Assembly (NCBI GenBank): GCA_000151295.1
Contig: GG745358.1
Span: 266,877-320,916 of the forward strand
From: Allomyces macrogynus ATCC 38327
Taxonomy: Eukaryota > Blastocladiomycota > Blastocladiomycetes > Blastocladiales > Blastocladiaceae
DNA length: 54,040 nt
Reading direction: 5' to 3'
This document shows positions 1 to 11,573 of the stretch, piece after piece. The position numbers and the translations under genes were made by a program. Below the pieces are notes generated by a model. It had not been told where the DNA came from and made no database searches. It saw nothing but the letters and a program-made list of their open reading frames with translations. Within the stretch, counting starts at the first letter, position 1. Each line of letters starts with the position of its first letter.

Positions 1-1593
1 GACCTTGGACCGCTGCTGGAAAGATGGTAGACTACTATTCCCCCCGTGACCGCTCCTCGCACCCCGCGAGCAGCGCAACCCGCAACAAAAATGCCCGCGC
101 AAAGTCGGGTCTCCCTTGAGCGAGCGCAAACGGCAATGACAGGAACCCGAAGAACAAAAGAAAAAGAAGCTGCGCCAATCGATCAAGTGACAAGTGTATC
201 CAGATTGTTTCCAAAAAGTAATCTTGACGATTTGAGTCGTAGCATGCCAGCAAAGATCCAGGTCGGGCAAGATAGGTCGAAGAGTGGGGGAAGAGGAAGA
301 GGGGGGGACATTTCCAACAGGGTCGCGAGCCGAGCCAAACCGCGCCGTGCCGCGCCGCGCCGGCCAAAAGAAGGAGAAATGCAACCCACCTTCCAGGGCA
401 CGCCTCGCACCCGGCCTTGAGAATCGCAAGCGCCTCGGTCGACTTGCTCATGGACGTCGCAAACATGGCAAACTCGTACCACAGTTCCGGGAACCGGCAC
501 AGGCAGTTGATCGCCTGCCAGTAGGTCCACGACACGCGCTGGTAGAGCGTCGCCAGGTCCTCAAACTTGAACGGGTTCGACTTTTCCCACAATAGCAGCT
601 TGCGCCATTGCGCGAGCAGCGCACGCTCGTTGGGCGAGAAGGTCGGTGGGGTCACGATCGGTGTCACGCGTTCGAGCGGGTCCCATAGCGATCGAAGCGT
701 GCGGCCGGCGTTGCGTGCGGCAAGGTACGCCTGGTTGCGTTCTTGGAGCAGTTTGCGGGCCTAAACGTGTACGCGAGGCTACAGTGAGTCGGGAGCAAAA
801 TGGAGAACCGCGAGGATCACAAACCGCGGGCTGAGCGTACCTGCGGCCGACTGATCCCGCTCTCAAACGTGTCCCACTCGCGCCACAACTGCTCAACATT
901 CTGGATCGGCAGCGTCACGGCGCGCTGGTAGGCGGCGCGAATCTCATTCTGCTTTTCCTGGTGCTCGTACTCGGAGTTGACTTGAATCGACTTCAAAAAC
1001 GACAAGTAGTCGTTCCAGACCGAGAATGAGTTGCGGTCGTGCGCAGCGTGCGAGAGCACAAAGTCGTAGGCCTGCTTGATCACACCACGGCCTTCGTGCG
1101 CGACCGCGTGCGTGCGGCGAATGTAGTTGAGGTAGACGCGGTAGACCTCAAACGACCGCACCGTGCGCAGCGCCTTGGCAAACATTTGCGGTACGCGGTC
1201 CGGACTCTTGCCCTTGACCTCGGCGTCAATTGCCATGATCCACAGCCGGTCCTGGAGAAACAAGGGGAGTAGGGAGTCAGCAACCCGAGTCACGGCAAGT
1301 GACGAAATTGGTGCGATGGGACGTACCGAGTACGGGAACTTGGCGAGCGCGCGATCAAACAGCACGCGCCGGTCGTCGTCGCGGTCGCGCGTGCTCGGCA
1401 TGCTCAGAAACTCGTGCAGCAGCGCAAACCACGCTTCAATGTCGTATTCGTCCTCTTGCGTGCGCTGGTAGAGTCGCTCCATGCGCGGCGGCAGCGGGGC
1501 CGACAGCTGCGCGAGCAGATCTTGCGGCGCGTCGGCCGCCGGGCCATTGGCCGCATCGGTAGCGTCGTTCGGCGCGTTTGCAGGGTCGGCCAT
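1..1593 (-). CDS. RNA14: Rna14/CstF-77 mRNA 3'-end processing factor (partial, runs off left edge)
   Basis: HAT-repeat scaffold of the cleavage/polyadenylation complex, acting in the nucleus in pre-mRNA 3'-end formation. The start is ATG at 1593 (MADPANAPND). Exons I can place are 1593-1327, 1251-841 and 760 to about 390. Introns of 75 and 80 bp have GTACG donors and CAG and TAG acceptors, and all joints are in phase. HAT-type helices are clear: YDIEAWFALLHEF, SVWNDYLSFLKSI and NVEQLWREWDTFE match the conserved order in CstF-77, followed by QWRKLLLWEKSNPF and a final WYEFAMFA helix. A GTGGGT donor follows near 390. The next exon is not certain; an acceptor-like CTTTCCAG lies at about 14-21. 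The C-terminal half of the protein is missing from the window. The reading frame that continues from 390 toward 35 is intronic in character. Confidence 0.82.
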
Positions 1594-1935
1594 GCTGAAA
1601 TTGGTGCGCGTGAAAGGTCGGGCAATTTATTTCGGCGCTTAGCGGGCTGGAGCGCGGGCGGCGGGCGCAGGGCGCGCAGTGCGACGTCTTGAGGGTAGTT
1701 GGCGCCGTCGTGGCCGTCGCGATCGCGGTCGCGCGTGGTCGTCTTGGTCGGTGAGAGGCCGGAGAGAGACAGAAGAGGGTGAGAGGTCGGGCCTTTGCGG
1801 TGCAAGACGAAGTCCAAGTCGCTTCTTCCGTTCCTCGTTGCCACGCGCCAACACGTGCAATATCCAAGTCAAACTGATGCGATAACCTAACCTAATCCTG
1901 CTGCCAAAGCTGCACCCAAGGCGGCGTGAAGGACG
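1594..1935. other. intergenic, no gene seen
   Basis: Upstream region of the Rna14 gene and downstream of the neighbouring orphan. Short overlapping frames here are GC-driven and show no family motif. It probably holds the Rna14 promoter, but I see no TATA box. Confidence 0.4.
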
Positions 1936-2789
1936 CTAACCACGAAATATGAAATTCATTTGCACGTCACAGCATGTCAGAACGTGCGCGCGTATGGCGC
2001 TCCGCTGAGCGCCCTCTGGTCGAACAGGCCTGCCAGCCGGTATCGGCGTTGTTGCGCCCCTTGATGGAGGTGATGGCACAACGTTCCTTGATAAAGGTGC
2101 CGACCCGATCGTGACTTGGGGTGGAGGTGGTGGGCCGACCGGGTTCCGTGACGTTGGTTGAGAGACCGCGTCCTGAGACGGCGCTGGCGCCAGTGGCACC
2201 GCCACAGCGGCGGGTGCGGAATGTTCATGCGCCAGGTGGTCAGCTCCCGCGGCCCCTTGATGAGTTCGTCAAAGAAATTGCGCATGCCAATCCAGACGCC
2301 GGTTCGCGGAAACTTGTCGCTGATCTCGCGCAGCAGACGGCAAAGAACCAGCTCGTCAAGGCACAGACCGCACTGCGTGAGACGCCGCATTTCGGTACGC
2401 GCGTCGGGTTGCACGGCAAGACAATCAAGTAGCGCGGTCTCGTCCTTGGACAGAGCGTCGTGCGTGAAATTGGGAAATGCAACACCAATCCGTGCCAAGT
2501 CGTGCGCAGACGTCGGCAATTTGAAGAGCTTCAAGAGCAGGCCGATCGCCGCGTCGTGCTGTTTACTGAGCACGCGTGTCCCGACGGACAAGGTCGGATC
2601 AGGTGGAGGCGGCGGCGCGGGATGTCGTGGAACCGGCACTGGCGACGGTACAGAGTACAGAAAATCGGCTGCTGCAAGGTTCGATACTTGCGTAGAGGAG
2701 AGAGCGGCAGGTGATGCGCGAGATGCCATTTCCGGATGAGGAGCAGATGCGGTCGAGTTGGACGTGCGCGACATCTTCGACGGTCGCAT
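1936..2789 (-). CDS. hypothetical protein, one apparent frame change
   Basis: ATG at 2789 opens a frame with a Ser/Ala/Pro-rich N-terminus, a PPPPP run, then a more ordered helical stretch (residues about 85-180) that includes LLKLFKLPTSAHDLA and GMRNFFDELIKG. I do not recognise the family. After the codons for ELIKG (about 2250, beside a run of four Gs) the convincing frame shifts by one base. The next frame continues as a Pro/Ser/Val-rich tail that stops at 1936. No GT...AG pair fits between the two frames, so a single-base indel (sequence error or real lesion) is the simplest explanation. It lies tail-to-head behind Rna14. The function is unknown, and the C-terminal boundary is the least certain part. 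Confidence 0.4.
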
Positions 2790-4925
2790 TTTCGGGTGAG
2801 CAGAGTAGCCACGACCGCCTTGCTGCGTCTGTGGCGCGGAAAGCGCCGGGATGTGACCGTTTTGAGCGAGTTGAACGGTCGCGGCCCATTTAAGCGTGGT
2901 CGCGTACTTGGGAGATCAGTGAGGACGTGCCCACCATGACCAACAGGTGGGCCGGTGCCAGCATTATGTAGAGCTGCAGATGAATTCTTCAAATAGTTGC
3001 CATTTCTGCTCGGCGGGTTGACTTGGTGGCATTCAGAATAAGAATGCGTGCAGTCCACTTCGAATGGAGAGAATTAGAAAGAAGGTGGATGATCAGATGG
3101 CCGCACATTTCGAAGATTGTTTGGATTTGTTCATGCTCCAAGTCACTCTCCATGAGTTTGACCCGCTACAACCCATTAACGTTCATGGGGTGATTCACGT
3201 CTTTCTGAGAGTCCTGGAGGGGTGAACACCAAAACCGGCCCTTCGTTTTGCGTCTCAGATGTACAAAGTACATCTGGAAAACTGTGAGCATTAGCAATTG
3301 AGAGACAGGTTTTATGAAGCGGATTGGATCCATCATGCAACTATGACAGAGCATGAGAGACTCCATACTTCCACTTCCTGGCTTGTTGATCCGCCCGCTG
3401 TTGTGGAGAGTTTTCATGAGCGGCTCGGAAGCATCACGCTAAATATTTAGTTGCGCAGATGGTGGGACACAGCATTTCATGGGCCAATCCATCAAGGCAA
3501 GCGAGGATCGCTATTTCAAGTCGATTGCAACGCGACCGCCTCGTCTCATCACTTCCACATCACGTTTGAACGGTGCTGCCATAGCCCCGCTCTCGTACAG
3601 ATCCTATTTGTCGAAAAGTGATCGCACGGGAAACGGCTCTCGACTCTTCCGGCGATCAGAAGCGGGTAGGGCACACTGGAGAGACGCTGATCAAGAAGTT
3701 TGCCGCCTCCACAGTTATGGGTGACTAAATGCAGCAATTACAACGATAATCATGTGACCAAGGCGTCGAGAAGCCCACAATCTACATAAATATTCCGTCT
3801 CGGGAGGCGACAAGACAGCAATTTGCAAATATTTATGCTCGATCGATCAATTGAACAACAGTGCTGACCGGGATCGGACCGGGTTTAGTGGAAGAACTTT
3901 GCCAGACTGCAACGGCGGCCCCGGTCCTATATATAATGAACGACAAGAGAAGATCAACTCTATCCAGAACACCATTGAAGCCGAGCGAGCACGCTCGTGG
4001 GTGGACGTGCTCGCTCGCTCGCCGTCACTCTCACACGCGCACTGTCGCGGATGTGGAGCTATGACGACGGCTGCGACACGTCGGCGGTTGCGACGTGCCG
4101 CCGCACGATCTTGGATGCGGGCTGAGCGAGGCCAGGCACGGCTGGGCCCGCCGGCGCACCAAAGACGGATGCGCGACCACATCAGATGCGATCCATGAAT
4201 ATACGTGATTACATTACTCGTCCGTAAAATTGCCGTCGACAAGTTGCATATTACGCGGATGTAGCCATTTATTATGACCGGACATACTTTTACAAGCATC
4301 TCACCGCCAACGGTCGCTCCGCGTGCATCAAGAGTGATGATTATCAGGAATGCTCGTACCATTAGTTGACCGGCAACTTGGGGCAACCTCCACCTCCCTG
4401 AGCGGTCGTCGTCGATGTGCGCGGAGCGGGCAGGGCTGGCCTCATTCCCACCAGAGTCATAGATCCAAACTGGCTTTGCGAACGTGCAGTTGAGTGATGA
4501 GTGTTGGGGATGGTGGTACTGGGTAGCCGCGCGGCTAACCTGGGCTGAACTCCAACTCCTTGGACGCCCATCATCTCTGCATGCTTGCACCGGGAATGGC
4601 CCTGCTGTTGTTCAGGCACGAGGGTCAATTTTTGGCGCGTGTTGTGTTATCAGTGGAAACAACGAAGAGACAAACCGCGCAGTTCCTTGCTTCTTTCAAA
4701 ATCTTTGTGAAACCGCAGATTCAAATGCGAGAGCGTGCGAAAGCGTGCGCGCTTCGTGCGCGATGCAAGACTGCTAGTAGTCCTTGCTCCAAGGCACTTG
4801 CCCTTGTCCCGCGATGTGAAGTCAACTTGAACCGAAAGCATATCCGCTGCAAGCTATAGCGACGCGCCGTCGACCGATGGGATGAAGTTTCAATATGTAT
4901 TTACGACATCAACAGACCCGAGGCA
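2790..4925. other. gene-poor, lower-GC stretch with decayed open frames
   Basis: This 2.1-kb interval is visibly richer in A/T than its surroundings and contains no frame with convincing codon bias. On the + strand from 3064 a frame of about 120 codons reads like protein but has at least two in-frame stops (after LRVLEG and after LENCEH) and ends near 3441, which suggests an old pseudogene or transposon fragment. A TATATATAAT motif lies at about 3929-3938 without a supportable gene downstream. The rest holds nothing I can name. Confidence 0.4.
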
Positions 4926-7200
4926 TCACGATCCGCGCGTGCGCTTCGCGTCACGCTCAGCGTTCCCGTCGTCCGGGTACGGCCGCACCGGCTTGCCACC
5001 CGGCGGCGGTGGGGGCGGGACGGTCCCCCTGGGCGGTGGAGGCGGCGCGACCATACCGCGCGGCGGCGGTGGCGGGACCTTGACGCCGACGGGTGCCATG
5101 GGCGGCCGCGGCGCATCGCTCAGCGACGACGGCATACTGCCCGGCAACGGCGCGCGCGGGCGCGGGTACATTTGCGCCTCATCGTCGGTCATTTCGATGA
5201 GCCCCTTGGACTTGTGGATCGCGGCAATCTGCTCGTCGATCGGCGCAATCTCCTTGATCTTGGCCGTGGCCGTCGTGATAGACGCCGTGTGACCGTCCCA
5301 AATAACGCGGTTTTTGGCCAATTGCCGCTGCCGCTCCGCGTCGTCCTCGAGCTTCTTTTGCAGATCGGCCTCGTCGGTGCCGAGCCGGTACTCCTTGAAC
5401 GCCTGCAGCGTCGAGACGACTTGGGTTCCGGACATGACCAGGTTGGTTTCGCGGCGCGCCGCGGCCGCGGCCTCGCGCTGCTCGCGCCACTTTGGGTCGA
5501 GCAGCTCGATGCGCATGTGCTCCTCCATTTGCGAGTCGGGGATCGCGAGACCGCAACGCTCGCAGATCGAAGTGGGCTCAGCCGTCGTCGCGACCTTGCG
5601 CGGAACCACCGTGTCGCGGATCTTCATCGGGCCCAGAACCGGTACGGGAACCGCCGTGACAGGCTTCACTGCAGTCGGCGCGGGTGCGGGCACGGCTGGA
5701 GCCGTCGGGGCAAGCTTGACGGCGGCGATGGCCGCGGGCGCCACGTCGTCCTCCTCCATGTCCATATCCATGTCCATATCCTCTTCGCCCATGTCCATGT
5801 CTTGCTCCTCCTAAATAAGGGCGGGACGAGCAAGTCAGAATCACTATGTACGGGCCGGAACGATGAACCGGAAAAACACGAGCCTCCTCCGCAGGGGCCG
5901 CAGTCGGAACAGGTGTAGCCGCAGCCGGCGGCGCATACGCGGGCACCGGCGCGGCTGCTGCCGACAACCCGAGCCGCTTGCGCTTGAGCGCGACAGCCTC
6001 GCTCTGCAGTGCAAGCAACGACGTCGGTGCCGGCAAATCCGCGTCCACGTCAGCATCCGTGAACATGAGCGTCTCCACGATGACAAAGTCTTGCCAGTCG
6101 ATAGCGGCAAACGCCATGCGCTCGGCCTCCATGTCCTCCTTTTCCTTTTGCAGGTGCGCCGCTTCCCACCGAGCAAACGTGGCGCGCTTGCGCATGTTCT
6201 GTAATGCCGGGTAGGGCATGCGTGCGTGCTCGCGAAGTGCAGCGACGAGCGGCGGCGGCGGCAAGAGTACCTTGATGTACTGCTCGACGAGCCGCGTGAA
6301 GAAGCCAAAGAGCGGGTGCGACGGCTTGAGGAAATCGAATTGCGGGTTGCGCGCCTCACGCTGTGCGAGGTCGGTCATGAACGTGCGCCCGTTGCGCGCG
6401 ACGAATTGCGCGGTCAGCTTGATCACGTCGCTAAGTGGGTGGAGAGGGGCGGGTTGCATGAGCGTTAATCGATTATGGACGCCGTTTGCGAGTGAGAGAT
6501 CGTACAGGTCCTGCGCTGCCATGGGCGGTACATCGAGAAGAAACTCGAAGATGGGCGGCTGCTCCGGCACCTCGGGCTCGGCCGGAGCGGCAGGCTAGGT
6601 CGAGAAAGACGTGATATTAAACATCGTCCTCAAAAGAGTTCTAATGACGACGAACCTGGGCAGGAACTTGCTCGGCCACATCTTGACCAGCGGGAGCGGC
6701 GCCAAGGGTAGCTAATCGAGCAAGAGGGTCAGTCTGGGGTTCTGGGCGCTCATCAAAGCACTTAACACCGAGCGTACCACGCCCCTCCTGGAACTCGACG
6801 AGCTTCCACTGGTAGTACGAGTGGTACGGGTCGCTCGGGTTCAAAAAGCAAAACTTGGGGTTATTAACTTCCTTTTCGCGGATCTTGCCCTCGAACTGTG
6901 GCCCGTTGCGCGCGACAAAGTTGGCCGTCTTGTCGACAATGTCTATTATTTGACATGCGATCATCAGGTTCATGGGTTCGTGTGTGAACAACTGGATTGC
7001 GACGTTGCTGGCCACATACTGCGAATCTCGGGAGGCGGGATGATCACATTGTCGGGGACTTTGCTCGGTGCCGAGGGCGTATCGACGCGCATGGCATTTT
7101 CTGCGGGCAGTTGCGCAGCGGTATCGGGTGGTGACATTGCGGAATGCGACGTGCTTGACGACGACGGCGATGTGAATAGGAGATCAACTGGGTGCTCCAT
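4926..7200 (-). CDS. SF3A1: splicing factor 3A subunit 1 (SF3A1/Prp21)
   Basis: U2 snRNP component needed for prespliceosome formation, acting in the nucleus with SF3A2 and SF3A3. Reconstructed exons are 7200-7020, 6942-6656, 6594-5869 and 5810-4926 (693 codons); the introns of 77, 61 and 58 bp keep phase. Two SURP modules are plain: the first around residues 60-110 (IVDKTANFVARNG, then NNPKFCFLNPSDPYH) and the second around residues 190-240 (TAQFVARNG, then RNPQFDFLKPSHPLF). Downstream are the family's conserved blocks QMEEHMRIELLDPKWREQR and VIWDGHTAS, then IAAIHKSKGL, a Pro-rich tract (PPPPPRG) and a basic KRTRGS end. The ubiquitin-like domain at the C-terminus of the animal protein is absent; no such exon is visible before 4600. 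It shares a 148-bp promoter region with kanadaptin. Confidence 0.93.
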
Positions 7201-7348
7201 AACGATTTCGTCGGAGCACGTGCGAGTGAATCTAACATTACCACGTCGCTGATCAGCTCGTTTCGACAGCACCAAATCGTCAACGACACAATACGCGCTC
7301 GCTGTAAAATCAACGTAGGCAACCCGCTGCAATTTATATCAACCGACC
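7201..7348. promoter_or_regulatory. bidirectional promoter region, SF3A1 / kanadaptin
   Basis: Only 148 bp separate the divergent ATG codons at 7200 (-) and 7349 (+), so both promoters and both 5' leaders must lie here or overlap the first exons. No TATA box is evident. This is inferred from gene geometry alone. Confidence 0.55.
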
Positions 7349-9135
7349 ATGAGCGACGACAGTGGTTTCAAGAAGCCTTCGGCGCGCCCATCGTCCAGCG
7401 GAGCAATGCCCGCCGACGCTCCACCACTGCCGTACAACCCACCGACCTGGTCCTCGATCCCGACCGAGCCATGGAAATTCGAGGTTCTCAAGAATGGAGT
7501 GATTGTGCAAGAAATCGCGTACCCGGAGACCAAGCCGTTTCTGACGGTTGGGCGGCTGCCGACGTGCGATGTGGACCTCGAGCATCCAGTATGGCCTTGG
7601 TTTCTCGTTGATTCGCTGGCATGCTTCGAAATGGTCGCGCAGCTAACCATCTTGTTGACCTGCTAGTCAATCAGTCGCTACCACGCCGTGCTGCAGTTTT
7701 CCGACCAGAACGAGCTGTTCCTGTTTGACCTGTCGACGCACGGGACCACGCTCAATAAGAAACTCGTTCCGTCACGCCAGCATGTTCGTGTCCGAAGCGG
7801 AGGTACGGCAAAGTAGCCCCGCAACCCGAATTTTGCGACGCGACTGGGTTGCTGACGCAACCCACCTCCCTAGATATGATCCGATTCGGCGCAAGCTCGC
7901 GACTGTTCATCGTTCACGGTCCACGACACGATGAGGAGCAACTCGAGCGCGAAAACGCGGCTCACGAGCAGCTCGCGCGGCACCGACAGCAACATCGACC
8001 ACAACCAACCCGTGAGGCCGAGGATGAGGAGCCGCTCGCCGTCTCGTGGGGCTTTGGCGAGGACGCTGTCGAGACCCCGCTCGACGGCGCCGTGCTCGAG
8101 GACGACGAGGGGACCATCGCGCCGCCCGCTAATGCCTCGTTTCTCAAGGACCCGCGCAAAACTCTGACCGAGTGGCTAGATGCGCGGGGTCTCAACCTTG
8201 CGTTTGACCACGCCGAGCAAGGATCCGGCCGCGACCGCGAGTACATGGCGCGGCTCGAAGTGTCGCTGGAATCCGAGGGCGCCGCGGGCACGGTCGTCGG
8301 GACCGGGAACGGGTCGCGCAAGCGCGATGCCGAGCGCGCGGCGATTATCCAGGTGCTCGCCAAGCTCGACCGGATGGGGTTTCTGGTCGGGTCGCGCGCG
8401 AATTTGCAGCAGCAGCGCATGCGCGAGCTCATGGGCGACGTCGATGACGGCGACGACGATGAGTTTTTCGACCGCACGGGCGGCATGAGCAAGAAGGGTC
8501 GAGGGGAGCCGGCGCAGACCAAGAAAACGGTGGAGACGTACGAGTCGCTGCTCGACAAAAAGACGGCCTTGGCCGACGATCGTGCCAAGCTGGACGGCGA
8601 GATTGCGGCGCTCGAAAGGAGCGCGTCGGGTACCGGGGACGATGATGAAGATGAGCTCGACCAGTTTATGCACCAGCTTGACCAAGACCAGCAGCGCGAC
8701 AAGATCCGTGCTCTCCAAAAACAGCGCGACGAGCTGGATCGCGAGCTCGCACGCGTCGACCAGCTGCTGGTTGTTGCCGCGCCCACGCAACTCACATTGT
8801 CGGCGCCCAACCGCGCAACGTCGCCGGGCAAGTTTCGATCCGCCGCTGCGACGCCATCATCTTCCGCCTCGCCATCTACAAGGAGCCCAATGCCTGGTCC
8901 CAAGCGCCCCAAGGAAGAGCCGGAATCGAAGCCCGAACCCAAGAAGCGCAGGGTCGGGCCCGCTGTTGGACCGACTCGGCCTCCAGCCGCAGCGCTGGCA
9001 CCGTTTGCATCGGCTGTCGCAGGTGCGGCGGGTGCAGGAGTGGGAGAAGAAGTAGAAACGGATGTTGTGTGGGTGCCACCAGCAAACCAGCGTGGCGATG
9101 GTTGGACTGCGCTCAACGACAAGTATGGTTATTGA
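7349..9135 (+). CDS. SLC4A1AP: kanadaptin-like FHA-domain protein (SLC4A1AP family)
   Basis: Exons are 7349-7588, 7667-7802 and 7874-9135 (545 residues); the 78- and 71-bp introns end in TAG. The N-terminal FHA domain (about residues 40-135) shows KPFLTVGRLPTCDVDLEHP, then SRYHAVLQF and LSTHGTTLNK, the phosphothreonine-binding loops. A DSRM-like region follows (about 180-280, KTLTEWLDARG to KLDRMGFL), then acidic/coiled-coil segments rich in D, E and K, and a basic PGPKRPKEEP stretch. The last residues, WVPPANQRGDG...LNDKYGY, are the diagnostic C-terminal signature of the family. The animal protein is a nuclear/RNA-associated factor of poorly defined role; a nuclear function is inferred. It is head to head with SF3A1. 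Confidence 0.93.
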
Positions 9136-9594
9136 ATAATTATGTCAATGCGATGTTCTTGATGCGGGTTCTTTGCGGTAACAGCCGTGAGCGCGATGAT
9201 GTGAGGGACCTGCGAGCGTTGTCTAAGCATGATCCCACCGCCTGTGGCCATAGTGTGCATGATATTTGTGGTTTGCTTTACGGCCCGACCTGAACATTAT
9301 ACCTACGGCAGCCGACCTCTGGCATTCTTTTCGTCATCCTCCACCGCCGCGCTAGTCCAAACCGGTGCATGCCCTCCACGAGGAATGCATGGAACTGGCT
9401 GAGGGGAAAGGCCGTAGAAGGGCTGCCTTATCTCACCAAGTCATCGACCTGTCACGGCCATCTCTTCGTGCTGGCCTGTTCCAACTGCACACACGACGCA
9501 GGTTTCTCGACATGGTCGACGGCCCACGATCTTGTGGAAAAAGAGGATCAACAACTCGGCGCATATTGACGCTCCAAAAATACGACGCGTGCTT
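9136..9594. other. intergenic between kanadaptin and glucosidase II beta
   Basis: I see no gene. It should contain the kanadaptin 3' end and the promoter and leader of the next gene. Short open frames here lack motifs. Confidence 0.4.
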
Positions 9595-11434
9595 ATGATG
9601 CCCGCACCTGCACGTTCCGCCATCAGCTGCGACCAGCCGCGGTCGGATCGCGACGCCGATGGAGCTCGCACTGGCGTCCGCCACGTTGCTGGCGTTTCCG
9701 TGACCGCGATCCTGCTCGTCGTTGCCGCTTTGACCGCGACCACGGTGGTCGCCGCAGACGCCACGTCGGGGAACGTAGCCACGAGTCTGCGCGGGGTGGC
9801 CAAGTCAAGTCCGTAGCGATTTCCGTACCATCGATGCCTTCGCGTTTTTGCTCACCACGAGCTTCACTTCATGGTCAAAGAGCTTGACCTGTACAAGCCG
9901 CGCGCCGATGGCCAGTGGACGTGTCTCGACGCGCCCAAGACGATCCCGTTTGCCGCCGTCAACGACGACTATTGCGACTGCCCTGATGGAAGCGACGAGC
10001 CTGGTGCGTGACGCTCGGCGATGCCCGGTGTCGATCGCATTACTGACGTTGACCGCGACACAGGCACGGCCGCGTGCAACAACGGCTGGTTCCACTGTGC
10101 AAACGTCGGTCATCGCCCGGGAGACATTCCGAGCTCGCGCGTCAACGACGGCGTGTGCGGTACGTTTGACGTCGTCGTTGCCCTCAAAGCTGATTGATCA
10201 CGCTCTGATTGCCATCCCGTGTCCAGAACCCGACTGCTGCGACGGGTCCGACGAGTACGACGGCAAGATTACCTGCCCGAACACTTGCGCGGAAAACGGT
10301 GCCGCCTGGCGCAAGCAGCAAGAGGAGGCTGCGCGCAAGCTCGCCGAGGTACCGCAACCGCCCGCCTCTCTCTCATATGCTCGACCATGATCTCATGCGT
10401 TCGAAATGTAGGGGCTCCGCAAGAAGGAAGAGTACCGCCAGCGCGCCACCAAGACCAAGATTACGGCCGAGCAGGACTTGGCCATGGTCGAGGTCAAGCT
10501 GCGCGCCCTCGAGTCGGAACTGGCGGCGTTGCGCGCGGCACGAGATACCGCCGAAACGGACGAGCGGGCTGCGCAGGATCGCGCGAATGCCGAGGTGCGA
10601 CCTTTTCCACCGGGTGGGATTTATGGGACAGGGCGGTGGAGCTAATGGGTCAATTTTGCGAATAGCCGTCGTCGACGGACTCGACCGAAGCGGCTGATTC
10701 GACGAATACTGCGACCGCAACGGAGACTCCTGTTTTGGGTACGCGCGTTTCTTGCCGTTTCGGGAGGTCTTCACGTGGTCTCACTTCACAAACTGTGGTC
10801 CGTGATCAGAATCGTGGTACGACAAGGTCAAGGCCAAGATTGTCGACCTGGTCGTCCCCAAGCGCACGCCGCTGGACCTTGCCAAAAAGGGTCCGTCCAC
10901 TCATCCCTCCCCCCATCTGCACCCGCTGAACCCCACCGTTCACCCTCCCCTAACCCCTCTGTAGCCGCCGACGACGCGCGCCAAAAAGTATGGGACGCCG
11001 AAGCCAAACAGCGCGATCTCGAAACCAAGAAATCCGACCTGCGCGCGGAACTAGACACGGACGTGGGCGCTGAACCCGCGTATGGTGCGCTCGTCGGCCA
11101 GTGCTTCACCATGACGACCGCTGAGTACACATACGAGCTGTGCCCGTTCCGGCACGCCGAGCAGCGCAACTCGGCGGGGTACGGCGCGACGCGGCTTGGG
11201 ACCTGGGGCAAATGGACGGACGACGGCCAATGGTCGTTGACAAATGGCCAGTACTGCTGGAACGGGCCGGACCGCAGCGTGAAAGTCGCGCTCGAGTGCG
11301 GCGTCGCGGACGCGCTCGTGGAGATTGCCGAGCCGAACAAGTGCGAGTACACGATGCGGTTCACGACGCCCGCAGCGTGTGTCGAGAAGGGGGAGGGGAA
11401 GGCGGTGGAGGGCGCTACACACGACGAGCTGTGA
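9595..11434 (+). CDS. GTB1: glucosidase II beta subunit (ER lectin/regulatory subunit)
   Basis: Regulatory subunit of ER glucosidase II, which trims glucose from N-glycans during glycoprotein folding. ATG codons at 9595 and 9598 begin an N-terminus with a hydrophobic segment (VTAILLVVAALTA), presumably the signal peptide. The first donor and the start of exon 2 (9810-9880) are not resolved. Later exons are: to 10003, 10064-10159, 10227-10348, 10412-10594, 10666-10738, 10810-10890 and 10965-11434, all in phase. LDL-receptor class A-like motifs DDYCDCPDGSDEPG and DCCDGSDEYDG are followed by a coiled coil (RKKEEYRQRATKTK to AAQDRANAE). The MRH lectin domain (YTYELCPFRHAEQ...GTWGKW...CWNGPDR...CEYTMRFTTPAAC) is next. 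The protein ends in HDEL, the ER retrieval signal. Confidence 0.95.
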
Positions 11435-11573
11435 GTGTGTGGATGCAGTTTGGCCGAGTCTGGCCGTTCGCAGACAACAAAGTAGCGCGAAGCATGATAA
11501 AGATCTTTTTATCGTGCTTTCATTTACAAAACTTTGTCATGTCCACCACAACGCATGGCCATCTCTCTCCGAT

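Noticed and set aside
2650..2695. GCAAGGTTCGATACTTGC resembles a tRNA T-arm
   Set aside because: The loop is 8 nt, there is no matching acceptor stem or anticodon arm at the right spacing, and it lies within an open coding frame.
3064..3441. Faint resemblance of the translated fragment to a cullin N-terminal repeat
   Set aside because: The similarity rests on a few scattered residues across stops; not enough to name a family.
4599..4870. Possible missing ubiquitin-like exon of SF3A1
   Set aside because: Reading this stretch on the minus strand gives a basic, non-conserved sequence with no ubiquitin-like pattern.
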